The notes beneath the pieces were generated by a model that was not told where the DNA came from, made no database searches, and worked only from the letters and a program-made list of their open reading frames with translations. 64,000 bases of DNA, from NCBI GenBank assembly GCA_012845835.1, contig JABAKD010000023.1, forward strand, positions 16,426,702 through 16,490,701, read 5' to 3'. The stretch is from Undaria pinnatifida. Taxonomy: Eukaryota > Sar > Phaeophyceae > Laminariales > Alariaceae. Of the stretch, positions 32,563-43,570 are shown piece by piece (the first letter of the stretch is position 1; each line of letters starts with the position of its first letter). The position numbers and the translations under genes were made by a program.

Positions 32563-32768
32563 CACGTATGTTTTGGTTGATATTCTCGACTTGGTTATCG
32601 TATTGTTTCAAGGTGGTGCTTTCCGCGTTTTTGATGTTACACGTATATGTTTTGGTTTATGTTCTAGACTTTGTTATCGTGTTGTTTCGGAGCGGTATTT
32701 TCGAATGCATGTTATCTACACGTACTTTTTGTTTGATGTTCTAGAGTTCATTATTGTATTGTATCAGA
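32563..32768 (+). repeat. ~80-bp tandem repeat, three units
   Basis: Units start ACGTATGTTTTGGTTGATAT, ACGTATATGTTTTGGTTTAT and ACGTACTTTTTGTTTGATGT and end in a TTATYGTRTTGT-type block. They lie at the right edge of the 3.9-kb insertion. Confidence 0.6.
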
Positions 32769-34218
32769 ACCATATATATACAGCAGGTACTGTCTCTTAC
32801 CCTTGGTTGTCGGTATTCCGCCGGTAAGCCTTACCAGGTATATATCAGTATACCGGGGCTTACGCTTACCAGTTGCGACTGTGAATCCCGTTCGTTCCTG
32901 TCCCAGTGGTGGTTTCATAGGTGTTAGCAACGTTGTGGTACCAGGCAGGGCTTTGCCCATAAACGACCGCTTTCATTACAACAGTGTTAAATTGTACGAC
33001 TTCCTTTCCAACTTTGGAAATCGACGACAGCTACGTGGCCTTACTATTTTGAACATTCACTGAACGCAAGGTATTCCCATCCATTGTTGTCGTTTGCAGA
33101 AGCCCTGCGAAGCAGCCGCCGAGGGCCGCCAAGTCGGCGAGGACATAAACACGAAGTGCACCGGTGACATCAAGGTCGGTGACCTCCTGAAGAAGGCAGG
33201 CGACCACTTGCTCGATATACATCCCGCATTCCATTCCCACGGTGCCACGAGGGCGTTCGACATCGAGGTACGTTCTACTCTTACCATTCCCACGGTGCCA
33301 CGAGGGCGTTCGACATCGAGGTACGTTCTACTCTTATCTTGCGTCCTATGTGTCACGAGTCGAAACATCCATGTCTCTTGCTCAAGACTAGGGGATGGCG
33401 TGCGGATATAGTCTATGAAGTGCGGCTCTTTTTCCGAGTACCAAGAGCAAGTACAACAATACCACAACAATTACTAACAACGAAACGAGCTCCAATAATT
33501 TGGATGGTTACGACGTCTGCTGGAGAGAAGTACAAATACTTTTTTACACATACTTATCGACGTCCTCCTGCCATGCTTCAACGTTTGTGGACAAATCCAC
33601 AAGATCATCCACAAAAAACAAGAGTGCAAGGTGCTGGGTACCTCCGCTGAGAAGGAAGAGTCCAACCAAGCCTGCATGCTCCTTCGGAAGCAATGTTGAC
33701 AGCACGTTCTTTATAGAACGTCAAGTTGTGGTTTATTATACCAGCATCGTTTTTTGAGAACTCTGCCTAAATGCGTGCTCTTCGTCTTTCAGGAATACAA
33801 ATGTACTTCACATGTTTGCGGTGTGTGCGTTCAAGTTCCTGCTTCCAGCATGTTTTTTTTGGCACTGCGCTCCTTTACATCTTAAGTTGTAGTTTTCCTG
33901 TCTCTATCCTTGACAAGCGCGTGCCTGGTGTTTATGCACTGTGCGCTAGTTTATTATTGATGACCGACTTAGAGAGAGCTATTATTAAGTGTACAGGTGC
34001 TACCTGAGAGGTGGAAGGATATGCCAAGCAAGTCCTCCGACGTGTCCATCATGGACTGGGCGAATGGATGATAATAACAAACTCATAATCATAATCGTCT
34101 CTATCCTGTACCGTTGTACTATATATGGACCTCTTGGCATTTTCAAGTCGCCAGTTGCGCCATTTGTGCTTCTTTTCCGCCTTCCTACTGAATGTCCATT
34201 CCTCCTTCCGCAAGCGTA

Positions 34219-34256
34219 GCGGGCGGCGCCCAGCCGTCCGCGAGCGAAGCCCTTGT
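34219..34256 (+). repeat. 3'-terminal hairpin of unit A6 (one stem mismatch)
   Basis: Stem GCGGGCGGC with GCCGTCCGC, one C-to-T change relative to the other A copies, then CTTGT at 34252-34256. The next unit is B1, not A, so A and B units are joined at the same terminus. Confidence 0.55.
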
Positions 34257-34759
34257 AAATCTATATATCTTAGTTCGCTTATCAAATATGCACATCCTTA
34301 CGTCTGCGGATATCTCCCGCCTCTGACCGCCTTTCCGCGCGGTTTCTTCGCTGAGGCATGCCCCCGCCTCGCCTGCAACCACCGGCTCAGCTGATCTGCC
34401 CGCTCGGCGCCGTAGCGCGCGCGCGAGGCCTCGACGTCGAGATCTACGACGAGATCTCCGAAAAATCGTGCCCTGTGAGACGTTTGGTGCGTAGTAGTCT
34501 GCACACAGGGCTAATGTCTTCGCGTTATTTCTTCGGTACGTGTTCTCTGACCTCCGACACACGGGGGGGGGTCGATTACCTGGCCGGCGTCGCCATTGTA
34601 AAGGCCACTAAGCGAGGTTTGTGCTAGGATCTGGGGAAGAAAAGTTCGTAATCCCCGAGAACACATGCCACCCAGGCGTAGTGGAGAACTGCGAAATCTA
34701 CAGCAGCACGTATACATGTACATGATGTACAGCAGTAGCTGGAGCTATGATGAGCCTGC

Positions 34760-35095
34760 AGCATCACGAAGCTACAAATGGTATATGCACAGCAGCATCA
34801 CGAAGCTACAAATGGTATATGCACAGCAGAATCACGAAGCTACAAATAAATGGTATATGCACAGCAGCAGCTAGGCGTCGTGGAGAACTGCGAACTCTCA
34901 ATATTTTTGAACCCCCGGTAGTCTACAGCAGCACGTATAAATCAGCAGCACGTACATGTACATGATGTACAGCAGTAGCTGAAGCTATGATGAGCCTGCA
35001 GCATGACGAAGCTACAAATAAATGGTATATTATGCACAGCAGCATCACGAAGCTACAAATGGTATATGCACAGCAGGTATATGCACAGCAGCAGC
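34760..35095 (+). repeat. Short interspersed tandem repeats in B1
   Basis: AGCAGCATCACGAAGCTACAAATGGTATATGCAC is repeated about six times with interruptions (GTACATGATGTACAGCAGTAGCTG blocks between). The same array recurs in B2 near 35876-36210 with a different copy number. Confidence 0.7.
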
Positions 35096-35329
35096 TGTGG
35101 CCGCGCCTTTCTGCGTAGCAACGCAGAGCGTCACCCAGCTGGGGTGAACCGCCATGCTCTCCCATAATTTCCAGGCTGCCTTCTCGCATTGTTCCGCCGC
35201 ACACGGGAAATCGGGAAAAAATTGTCGGCATTTTCCCTTTCCAGTATCTCCCATATATGAACTAACAAACTTCGTCTAACTCTTGGCATTACTTCTTACC
35301 CTCTTAATATTTACTATCCTGCGCTGCGA

Positions 35330-35365
35330 CCGGCGGCCGTCCAGGCCGCCGGCGTAGCCCCTTGT
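35330..35365 (+). repeat. 3'-terminal hairpin of unit B1
   Basis: Perfect 9-bp stem CCGGCGGCC / GGCCGCCGG, loop gtcca, then GTAGCCCCTTGT. The stem sequence differs from the A hairpin but stem length, loop length and tail match. Confidence 0.6.
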
Positions 35366-36495
35366 AAATCTATATATCTTAGTTCGCTTATCACATATGC
35401 ACATCCTTACGTCTGCGGATATCTCCCGCCTCTGACCGCCTTTCCGCGCGGTTTCTTCGCTGAGGCGTGCCCCCGCCTCGCCTGCAACCACCGGCTCAGC
35501 TGATTCGCCCGCTCGGCGCCGTAGCGCGCGCGCGAGGCCTCGACGTCGAGATCTACGACGAGATCTCCGAAAAATCGTGCCCTGTGAGACGTTTGGTGCG
35601 TAGTCTGCACACAGGGCTAATGTCTTCGCGTTATTTCTTCGGTACGTGTTCTCTGACCTCCGACACACGGGGGGGGGTCGATTACCTGGCCGGCGTCGCC
35701 ATTGTAACGGCCACTAAGCGAGGTTTGTGCTAGGATCTGGGGAAGAAAAGTTCGTAATCCCCGAGAACACATGCCACCCCGGCGTAGTGGAGAACTGCGA
35801 ACTCTCAATATTTTTGAACCCCCGGTAGTCTACAGCAGCACGTATACATGTACATGATGTACAGCAGTAGCTGGAGCTATGATGAGCCTGCAGCATCACG
35901 AAGCTACAAATGGTATATGCACAGCAGCATCACGAAGCTACAAATGGTATATGCACAGCAGAATCACGAAGCTACAAATAAATGGTATATGCACAGCAGC
36001 AGCTAGGCGTCGTGGAGAACTGCGAACTCTCAATATTTTTGAACCCCCGGTAGTCTACAGCAGCACGTACATGTACATGATGTACAGCAGTAGCTGAAGC
36101 TGTGATGAGCCTGCAGCATGACGAAGCTACAAATGGTATATGCACAGCAGCATCACGAAGCTACAAATGGTATATGCCTAGCAGCATCACGAAGCTACAA
36201 ATGGTATATGCACAGCAGCAGCTGTGGCCGCGCCTTTCTGCGTAGCAACGCAGAGCGTCACCCAGCTGGGGTGAACCGCCATGCTCTCCCATAATTTCCA
36301 GGCTGCCTTCTCGCATTGTTCCGCCGCACACGGGAAATCGGGAAAAAATTGTCGGCATTTTCCCTTTCCAGTATCTCCCATATATGAATTAACAAACTTC
36401 GTCTAACTCTTGGCATTATTACTTCTTACCCTCTTAATATTTACTATCCTTCGCTGCGACCGGCGGCCGTCCAGGCCGCCGGCGTAGCCCCTTGT
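35366..36495 (+). repeat. Repeat unit B2
   Basis: Head-to-tail second B unit, 1,130 bp, very similar to B1 apart from small indels (for example CTTTGGTGCGTAGTCTGC against GTAGTAGTCTGC). Its hairpin is at 36460-36482 and CTTGT at 36491-36495; beyond this the sequence (ACATACTGGG) is unique, which fixes the right edge. Confidence 0.75.
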
Positions 36496-36595
36496 ACATA
36501 CTGGGAAAATTACGAGGGACCAAGGACCAACCAACCGACCGAGGTATACATGCTTTGATCCGTGACTTTTTGACTTTGACCCGTGAGAAATGTCA

Positions 36596-36885
36596 CGGGT
36601 CAAGTTAACGTGACCCGCCAGACGACCCGAATCTCGCGGGTCACTCGGATTGTCGCGGGTCGGGTCGGGTCGGGTCAGGACGATTTCAAAATCTCGCGGG
36701 TCGGGTCGGGTCGGGTCAAGACGCCTCGAAAATCTCGCGGGTCGGGTCGGGTCGGGTCAAGACGTCTCGAAAATCTCGCGGGTCGGGTCGGGTCGGGTCA
36801 AGACGTCTCAAAAATCTCGCGGGTCGGGTCGGGTCAGCTGACCCGACCCGACTCGACCCGACCCGCGAGATTTGACCTGACCCGT
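36596..36885. repeat. GGGTC minisatellite ending in a large palindrome
   Basis: About five units of TCTCGCGGGTCGGGTCGGGTC plus a spacer (AAGACGTCTCGAAAA), ~49 bp each. At 36836-36839 the centre AGCT begins an inverted copy (GACCCGACCCGA.. back to ..CGCGAGATTT), giving a hairpin with an arm of more than 25 bp; the right arm is 10 bp longer. No coding. Confidence 0.8.
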
Positions 36886-38042
36886 GAAAAGCCCTGGTAT
36901 TTACGCCTCGAGGTTAGGTCTTAAGTACTTCCAACTGGAAGAGCTAGGCCATTCGATATTTCGACCAAATAAATAACGCAAAATAAAACACCAAATGTCT
37001 AAAACTCGAAATAGTGGTCTCTCTCAGTACGCATAAAAAGAAAAGCCGAGGAAAGATCAAACTACTTGAAAATAGACTTTGATATTTCTGCACTAAACCA
37101 GACGTAGATGGCAAGACGAGGATTTATGTCATGAGTCAGCACATGAGTGGGTGGAAACTTCGAGAAAGACCCTCCCCTGCCCATGCTGTTCGAGCTTGAA
37201 CAAACGGCCAAAACAAATAACTGGTTCCTGGCAAAAACATTGAGTGCTTCGTACTCCATACTCGCTTCATATGTAGGATACCTCGCGGGCGTCTGCCGCC
37301 TTCGGTGTGCCTCAGTGTGGCAGTCAGTACAGCAACACAGCTGGACTGGCCCTCAACCCGGTTCAATTTCCACCCTCGAAATGTAGGCATTCGCGGGAAA
37401 GAGGCAACAGGGTTGTAACTGCAGCAGCTCCGGCCATGCGCTACGTCCGGCACAAAAACCAAACAAAAAAAATGTGTCATCGGAAAATTAGAGCCTTGGG
37501 ACGAGAGAGCAGGAGCGCGAGCGCGCAACGAACTATGTCAGAGTCCCAGCTCTCTGACCGCAGAGAACGCCAGGGTAGGAGGAGTCTCGCGGGCGTTTTC
37601 CACCGGCTAGTTGTGCTGTAGTTGGGTTGGCTGTTGGGGTGCTGGTTGTCTGTGTGTTGTGCTGTGTTGTTTTTGTTTTGTGGTGTGTTGTGTTGTGTTG
37701 TGTGTGCGCTCGATCCTCGTGAATGAACAAGGGCTCCTTTTCAAGTAATAGTTCGTAGAGGCATGCCGCTCCACGAGAGTGGGACGCCTCTGACCACCGC
37801 CAACGTTCCTGGTAGTAGTGTTGTACACGCAGGTTGATTAACCCGGGTTGGGGATACACCAAGCGGCTTGCTAGGTTGAGCGTTGCAATTACTGCGTGGG
37901 TGTTGTGCTGTGCTGCTGCTGCAGAGTGTCTGTTGTTGCCTCGAGCTTTTGTCGTCTGAAATGCTGTTGTTTGGTGGAAAATACTCGGAAAATTGCTTCA
38001 AATATGCACTTGGGCCAAAATGTGCCCAAGTGGGGCAAAAAA
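36886..38042. other. Unique sequence without a recognised gene
   Basis: No supportable gene. It includes a GT/TG-rich low-complexity stretch at 37617-37710 and a perfect 9-bp inverted repeat CACTTGGGC / GCCCAAGTG with an 8-nt loop near 38007-38032. Confidence 0.5.
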
Positions 38043-38872
38043 AGGGTGGTTGTAGAGTAAATCGAGAGTGTATAACGCCTTCCAGGTCCGACAGGAACAA
38101 TGCCTGCGATGGTATTGGAAACCTTTTTTTCCATCACTATATAAGTATGCCCGCCGCGAATTTCTGGGAAAATTCTTGGCGGAAATTTCCGGTATCATTC
38201 TTGCATAACTGCTGTGACAGCAGAAATCAATGCGCCTTCTTCGTAGATCGGGATGTTGTGTCCTAAAACTGGGGGACAGACGGCGTGCATCTTGTGTGGG
38301 CAATCCTCGAGATAGATGCATTCATTGGAGTAGTGTCACCGTGTGCGCACGCACGTGCGCGCCCCCTCACAGAACTTCACCCGTGCTGCTGTCCGGCAGC
38401 CTTTCACACGTGGTTGCCATCTGCCGCTAGGACGCGGCAGCGCACGATTGTAACGGAAAACGCGAGACACATTCGTACATGATGATGAGTAAAACAAGGC
38501 CGGGCGTGTGGCGACACACATAACCGAAGACAAGAGCACGGATGTGTATGTCGACAAACGCGAAGACACAGCAGCAGCAGCTGTAGTAGCAGCAGTAGCC
38601 CACCACAGCACAGCCGAGAGAGGGCCCTCCCGGCCTAGCCATGGTGGCGCAGCCGCGTCTACCTCGTGTCCGTGCCCTACAGGGCTGGGTGGTGATTATG
38701 TAGAGCGTTTGGAGGGGGAGGTGATATCGTTGTGTGGGGCGGGTGGGGTGTGCGAGGCAATCAATGAAAACTGGCTTGCTGCTTGCAGGATTAAGGATCA
38801 ACTTCAACCAAAGAGCCCCCTAGCAGGATATATAACCCCCTGTGTTGCGGTTTGGGATCGTTCGGGTTTAAT
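38043..38872 (+). repeat. Family C repeat, copy 1
   Basis: About 830 bp from AGGGTGGTTGTAGAG to GGGTTTAAT. Contains a 20+ nt alternating purine-pyrimidine tract at 38341-38362 and AGC runs. No coding frame recognised. Copies 2 and 3 are tandem at 44768-46443. Confidence 0.75.
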
Positions 38873-38959
38873 CACTGTGCTGTATAGTCTATATTTTACT
38901 TTTTCAGCACTGACACACCTGCACCTGCCATGTGGCTTGTAGAAAAAAAAACAAATAGC

Positions 38960-39638
38960 CTAAGAACCCACATTTCACGAGCATATATCCCTCACCTAAA
39001 GCCCTTTCCCCCCCCCTCCCCCGCCCCCCGCCCCCGCCCCCACCCCCCACCCTCCCCCCCCAACCCATCCCAACCCCACCCCCTCGAACACTCCACCCTC
39101 TCTTTACTCACTGATTGTACGACTTACCCCAGAATATACACGATAAACTGATGTATTATTTCCAAAAATGTCACATTTGTCCCCTCGAAATAATGTATAG
39201 TTTCCAGGCACATATCGAGCTGCCCCCCCCCCCCGCCCCCAATAATATACTGGTGCCAAAACCGTCAGATTTATCCCCTCGAAAGGATTTATAGCTTACA
39301 TGCACAAATTGCCCCTTTCCCCCCCCCCCCCCCCGCGCCCCCCTCCAAACCCGCTCGCTTTTGATCAAAACCAGGCCCCCCCTTTGCCTTCACAGCTGTC
39401 AGATTTTGTCCCCCTCAGAAACGGGTTTTATAGTTTCCGCGCACAGACTGACTAAAATCATCCTGTTGACCCTGATAGCTACACTGTAGCTGTAAGGGGA
39501 GTCGCCGACCTATATCCTTAATGAGGACACACAACTCGTAATGCGCGCGATCGGAGTATCACACACAGCTTGCAAAGATGAGTTTCGACGAAATCTTCGA
39601 TCTCACAGCTGGAGTGTATTTTAATTTTTATAATATAT
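38960..39638 (-). repeat. Inverted partial copy of the poly-G element
   Basis: Reverse complement of 28911 to about 29575: same TATAAAAATTAAAATACACTCC edge (at 39638) and the same modules with poly-C in place of poly-G. Runs here are shorter (for example a 13-nt C run against 26 G at 29311), so the tracts changed length after duplication. Confidence 0.8.
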
Positions 39639-40351
39639 ACAAGGGCTTCGCTCGCGGGCGGCTGGGCGCCGCCCGCTACGCTTGCGGAAGGAGGAATAGA
39701 CATTCAGTAGAAAGGCGGAAAAGAAGCACAAATGGCGCAACTGGCGACTTGAAAATGCCAAGAGGTCCATATATAGTACAACGGTACAGGATAGGGACGA
39801 TTATGATTATGAGTTTGTTATTATCATCCATTCGCCCAATCCATGATGGGCAAGTCGGAGGACTTCCTTGGCATATCCTTCCACCTCTCAGGTAGCGCCT
39901 ATGTAGGTCCTGTACACTTCAATAGCTCTCTCTCTAAGTCGATCATCAACAATAAATTATCGCAGTGCATAAACACCAGGCACGCGCTTGTCAAGGATAG
40001 AGACAGGAAAACTACAACTTAAGATGTAAAGGAGCGCAGTGCCAAAAAAAACATGCTGGAAGCAGGAACTTGAACGCACACACCGCAAACATGTGAAGTA
40101 CATTTGTATTCCTGAAAGACGAAGAGCACGCATTTAGGCATAGTTCTCAAAAAACGATGCTGGTATAATAAACCACAACTTAACGTTCTATAAAGAACGT
40201 GCTGTCAACATTGCTTCCGAAGGAGCATGCAGGCTTGCTTGGACTCTTCCTCCTCAGCGGAGGTACCCAGCACCTTGCACTCTTGTTTTTTGTCGATGGT
40301 CTTGTGGATCTGTCCACAAACGTTGAAGCAGGGCGGGAGAACGTCGATAAG

Positions 40352-40723
40352 TGTCAAGGAATTAGTGGGGTATTAGTCCGTTTGACCACTTGCACAGGTT
40401 AACCAATAGCTTACCCAAACTAAGCCTTATAACACTCTCCCCCCCTTAAACGGCGGGATAGAAGGTCGGCCGTATATACGGGCGGACCTGTCATCTATCC
40501 AAGCCGTTTCATTTCCTGGGTAAGCCGGGGAGAGTATTTTTCAAGTTCGCCATGGGAAAATCTGAAAAAGTTTATTATGGTGGATGTGGGGATCGAACCC
40601 ACGACCCAAAAACCCATGGTCTGTCGACGACGCCATTTGTTAAGGTATTAGTGGGGTACTTTTAGTCCGTTTGACCACTTGCACAGGTTAACCAATAGCT
40701 TACCCAAACTAAGCCTTATAACA
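40352..40723 (-). mobile_element. TRIM-like element in A7
   Basis: 372 bp between TAAG duplications (40348-40351 and 40724-40727). Terminal repeats 40352-40434 and 40638-40723 start TGT(C/T)AAGG and end TTATAACA. Primer-site, tRNA-like T-arm and purine tract are as in A1, inverted. It has the 10 bp that the A1 left repeat lost. Confidence 0.8.
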
Positions 40724-40784
40724 TAAGTATGTGTAAAAAAGTATTCGTACTTCTCTCCAGCAGACGTCGTAACCATCCAAATTA

Positions 40785-43570
40785 TTGGAGCTCCTTACGC
40801 TGTTAGTAATTGTTGTGGTATTGTTGTACTTGCTCTTGGTACTTGGAAAAAGAGCCGCACTTCATAGACTATATCCGCACGCCATCCCCTAGTCTTGAGC
40901 AAGAGACATGGATGTCTCGACTCGTGACACACAGGACGCAAGATAAGAGTAGAACGTACCTCGATGTCGAACGCCCTCGTGGCGCCGTGGGAATGGAATG
41001 CGGGATGTATATCGAGCAAGTGGTCGCCTGCCTTCTTCAGGAGGTCACCGACCTTGATGTCGCCGGTGCACTTCGTGTTTATGTCCTCGCCGACTTGGCG
41101 GCCCTCGGCGGCTGCTTCGCAGGGATTCTGCAAACGACAACAACGGATGGGAATACCTTGCGTTCAGTGAATGTTCAAAATAGTAAGGCCACGTAGCTGT
41201 CGTCGATTTCCAAAGTTGGAAAGGAAGTCGTACAATTTAACACTGCTGTTGTAATGAAAGCGGTCGTTTATGGGCAAAGCCCTGCCTGGTACCACAACGT
41301 TGCTAACACCTATGAAACCACCACTGGGACAGGAACGAACGGGATTCACAGTCGCAACTGGTAAGCGTAAGCCCCGGTATATTGCTATATAAGGCCTACC
41401 GGCGGAATACCGACAACGAAGGGTAAGAGACAGTACCTGCTGTATATATTGTTCGGTACTACTCTATTACTGCTGCTATCAACACTATTACGACCGACGT
41501 GTACTGCGATTCCTGAAGAGGTTGCGCACCCTACTTGTACTCGTTAATACAAAGAGTTCATGTGGTTGTATGAAAAATGAGTAACAGTAGTAGTACACCG
41601 CGTCACTACATGAACAACTCGCTAACCCCAATCACGGGACTGCTCTCCAGCATCACCCAGGTTAACTTCAGCTTCTGTTTACTGCTATATATCAACCTCC
41701 AGTGTGTACTGCTATTGGAGCTCCTTTCGCTGTTAGTAATTGTTGTGGTATTGTTGTACTTGCTCTTGGTACTTGAAAAAAGAGCCGCACTTCATAGACT
41801 ATATCCGCACGCCATCCCCTAGTCTTGAGCAAGAGACATGGATGTCTCGACTCGTGACACACAGGACGCAAGATAAGAGTGGAACGTACCTCGATGTCGA
41901 ACGCCCTCGTGGCACCGTGGGAATGCAATGCGGGATGTATATCGAGCAAGTGGTCGCCTGCCTTCTTCAGGAGGTCACCGACCTTGATGTCGCCGGTGCA
42001 CTTCGTGTTTATGTCCTCGCCGACTTGGCGGCCCTCGGCGGCTGCTTCGCAGGGATTCTGCAAACGACAACAACGGATGGGAATACCTTGCGTTCAGTGA
42101 ATGTTCAAAATAGTAAGGCCACGTAGCTGTCGTCGATTTCCAAAGTTGGAAAGGAAGTCGTACAATTTAACACTGCTGTTGTAATGAAAGCGGTCGTTTA
42201 TGGGCAAAGCCCTGCCTGGTACCACAACGTTGCTAACACCTATGAAACCACCACTGGGACAGGAACGAACGGGATTCACAGTCGCAACTGGTAAGCGTAA
42301 GCCCCGGTATATTGCTATATAAGGCCTACCGGCGGAATACCGACAACGAAGGGTAAGAGACAGTACCTGCTGTATATATTGTTCGGTACTACTCTATTAC
42401 TGCTGCTATCAACACTATTACGACCGACGTGTACTGCGATTCCTGAAGAGGTTGCGCACCCTACTTGTACTCGTTAATACAAAGAGTTCATGTGGTTGTA
42501 TGAAAAATGAGTAACAGTAGTAGTACACCGCGTCACTACATGAACAACTCGCTAACCCCAATCACGGGACTGCTCTCCAGCATCACCCAGGTTAACTTCA
42601 GCTTCTGTTTACTGCTATATATCAACCTCCAGTGTGTACTGCTATTGGAGCTCCTTTCGCTGTTAGTAATTGTTGTGGTATTGTTGTACTTGCTCTTGGT
42701 ACTTGAAAAAAGAGCCGCACTTCATAGACTATATCCGCACGCCATCCCCTAGTCTTGAGCAAGAGACATGGATGTCTCGACTCGTGACACACAGGACGCA
42801 AGATAAGAGTGGAACGTACCTCGATGTCGAACGCCCTCGTGGCACCGTGGGAATGCAATGCGGGATGTATATCGAGCAAGTGGTCGCCTGCCTTCTTCAG
42901 GAGGTCACCGACCTTGATGTCGCCGGTGCACTTCGTGTTTATGTCCTCGCCGACTTGGCGGCCCTCGGCGGCTGCTTCGCAGGGATTCTGCAAACGACAA
43001 CAACGGATGGGAATACCTTGCGTTCAGTGAATGTTCAAAATAGTAAGGCCACGTAGCTGTCGTCGATTTCCAAAGTTGGAAAGGAAGTCGTACAATTTAA
43101 CACTGCTGTTGTAATGAAAGCGGTCGTTTATGGGCAAAGCCCTGCCTGGTACCACAACGTTGCTAACACCTATGAAACCACCACTGGGACAGGAACGAAC
43201 GGGATTCACAGTCGCAACTGGTAAGCGTAAGCCCCGGTATATTGCTATATAAGGCCTACCGGCGGAATACCGACAACGAAGGGTAAGAGACAGTACCTGC
43301 TGTATATATTGTTCGGTACTACTCTATTACTGCTGCTATCAACACTATTACGACCGACGTGTACTGCGATTCCTGAAGAGGTTGCGCACCCTACTTGTAC
43401 TCGTTAATACAAAGAGTTCATGTGGTTGTATGAAAAATGAGTAACAGTAGTAGTACACCGCGTCACTACATGAACAACTCGCTAACCCCAATCACGGGAC
43501 TGCTCTCCAGCATCACCCAGGTTAACTTCAGCTTCTGTTTACTGCTATATATCAACCTCCAGTGTGTACT
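40785..43570 (-). repeat. 930-bp tandem triplication (intron 2 edge, exon 2, intron 1)
   Basis: Junctions ATTGGAGCTCC recur at exactly 930-bp spacing (about 40785, 41715, 42645). Copies two and three read identically wherever compared, while the first has a few differences (for example GGCGCCGTGG against GGCACCGTGG). The junction joins intron 1 (CAGTGTGTACTG) to intron 2 (CTATTGGAGC) with a few bases of homology. Confidence 0.85.

Larger units (their letters stand above)
28911..32773 (+). mobile_element. 3.9-kb insertion rich in poly-G tracts
   Basis: Interrupts A6 intron 1 between two copies of ATATAT (28905-28910 and 32774-32779); uninterrupted copies read AACAATATATACAGCAGG. The insert starts TATAAAAATTAAAATACACTCC and ends ATCAGAACCAT. 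It has no coding frame; the left half is poly-G arrays, the right half diverged tandem repeats. An inverted partial copy of its left end lies at 38960-39638. The class is unknown to me. AT-rich target sites make the exact boundaries uncertain by a few bases. Confidence 0.5.
27622..33699 (+). pseudogene. A-family gene copy 6, disabled at three points
   Basis: Exon 1 (27622-28009) has GGA changed to TGA in the Gly linker, a premature stop, though the Cys-rich part below it is intact and lacks the GT frameshift. Intron 1 is altered (about 190 bp extra after the donor) and split by the 3.9-kb poly-G element. Exon 2 is at 33100-33267; its last ~35 bp plus donor are duplicated at 33285-33325, giving two possible donors. 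Exon 3 (33595-33699) has lost its acceptor, ACAG being changed to ACAA. Confidence 0.65.
34257..35365 (+). repeat. Repeat unit B1
   Basis: 1,109 bp from AAATCTATATATCTTAG to CTTGT. The internal sequence is unrelated to A. It contains a GC-rich segment (34310-34470), ACGAAGCTACAAATGGTATATGCACAGCAG repeats (34760-35095) and an ending hairpin. On the + strand GCCGTAGCGCGCGCGCGAGGC includes a 10-nt CG run. No reading frame I trust. Confidence 0.75.

Noticed and set aside
37136..37862. Minus-strand frames around the TG-rich stretch
   Set aside because: Low-complexity translation (Thr/Gln/His) with no domain and no splice context.
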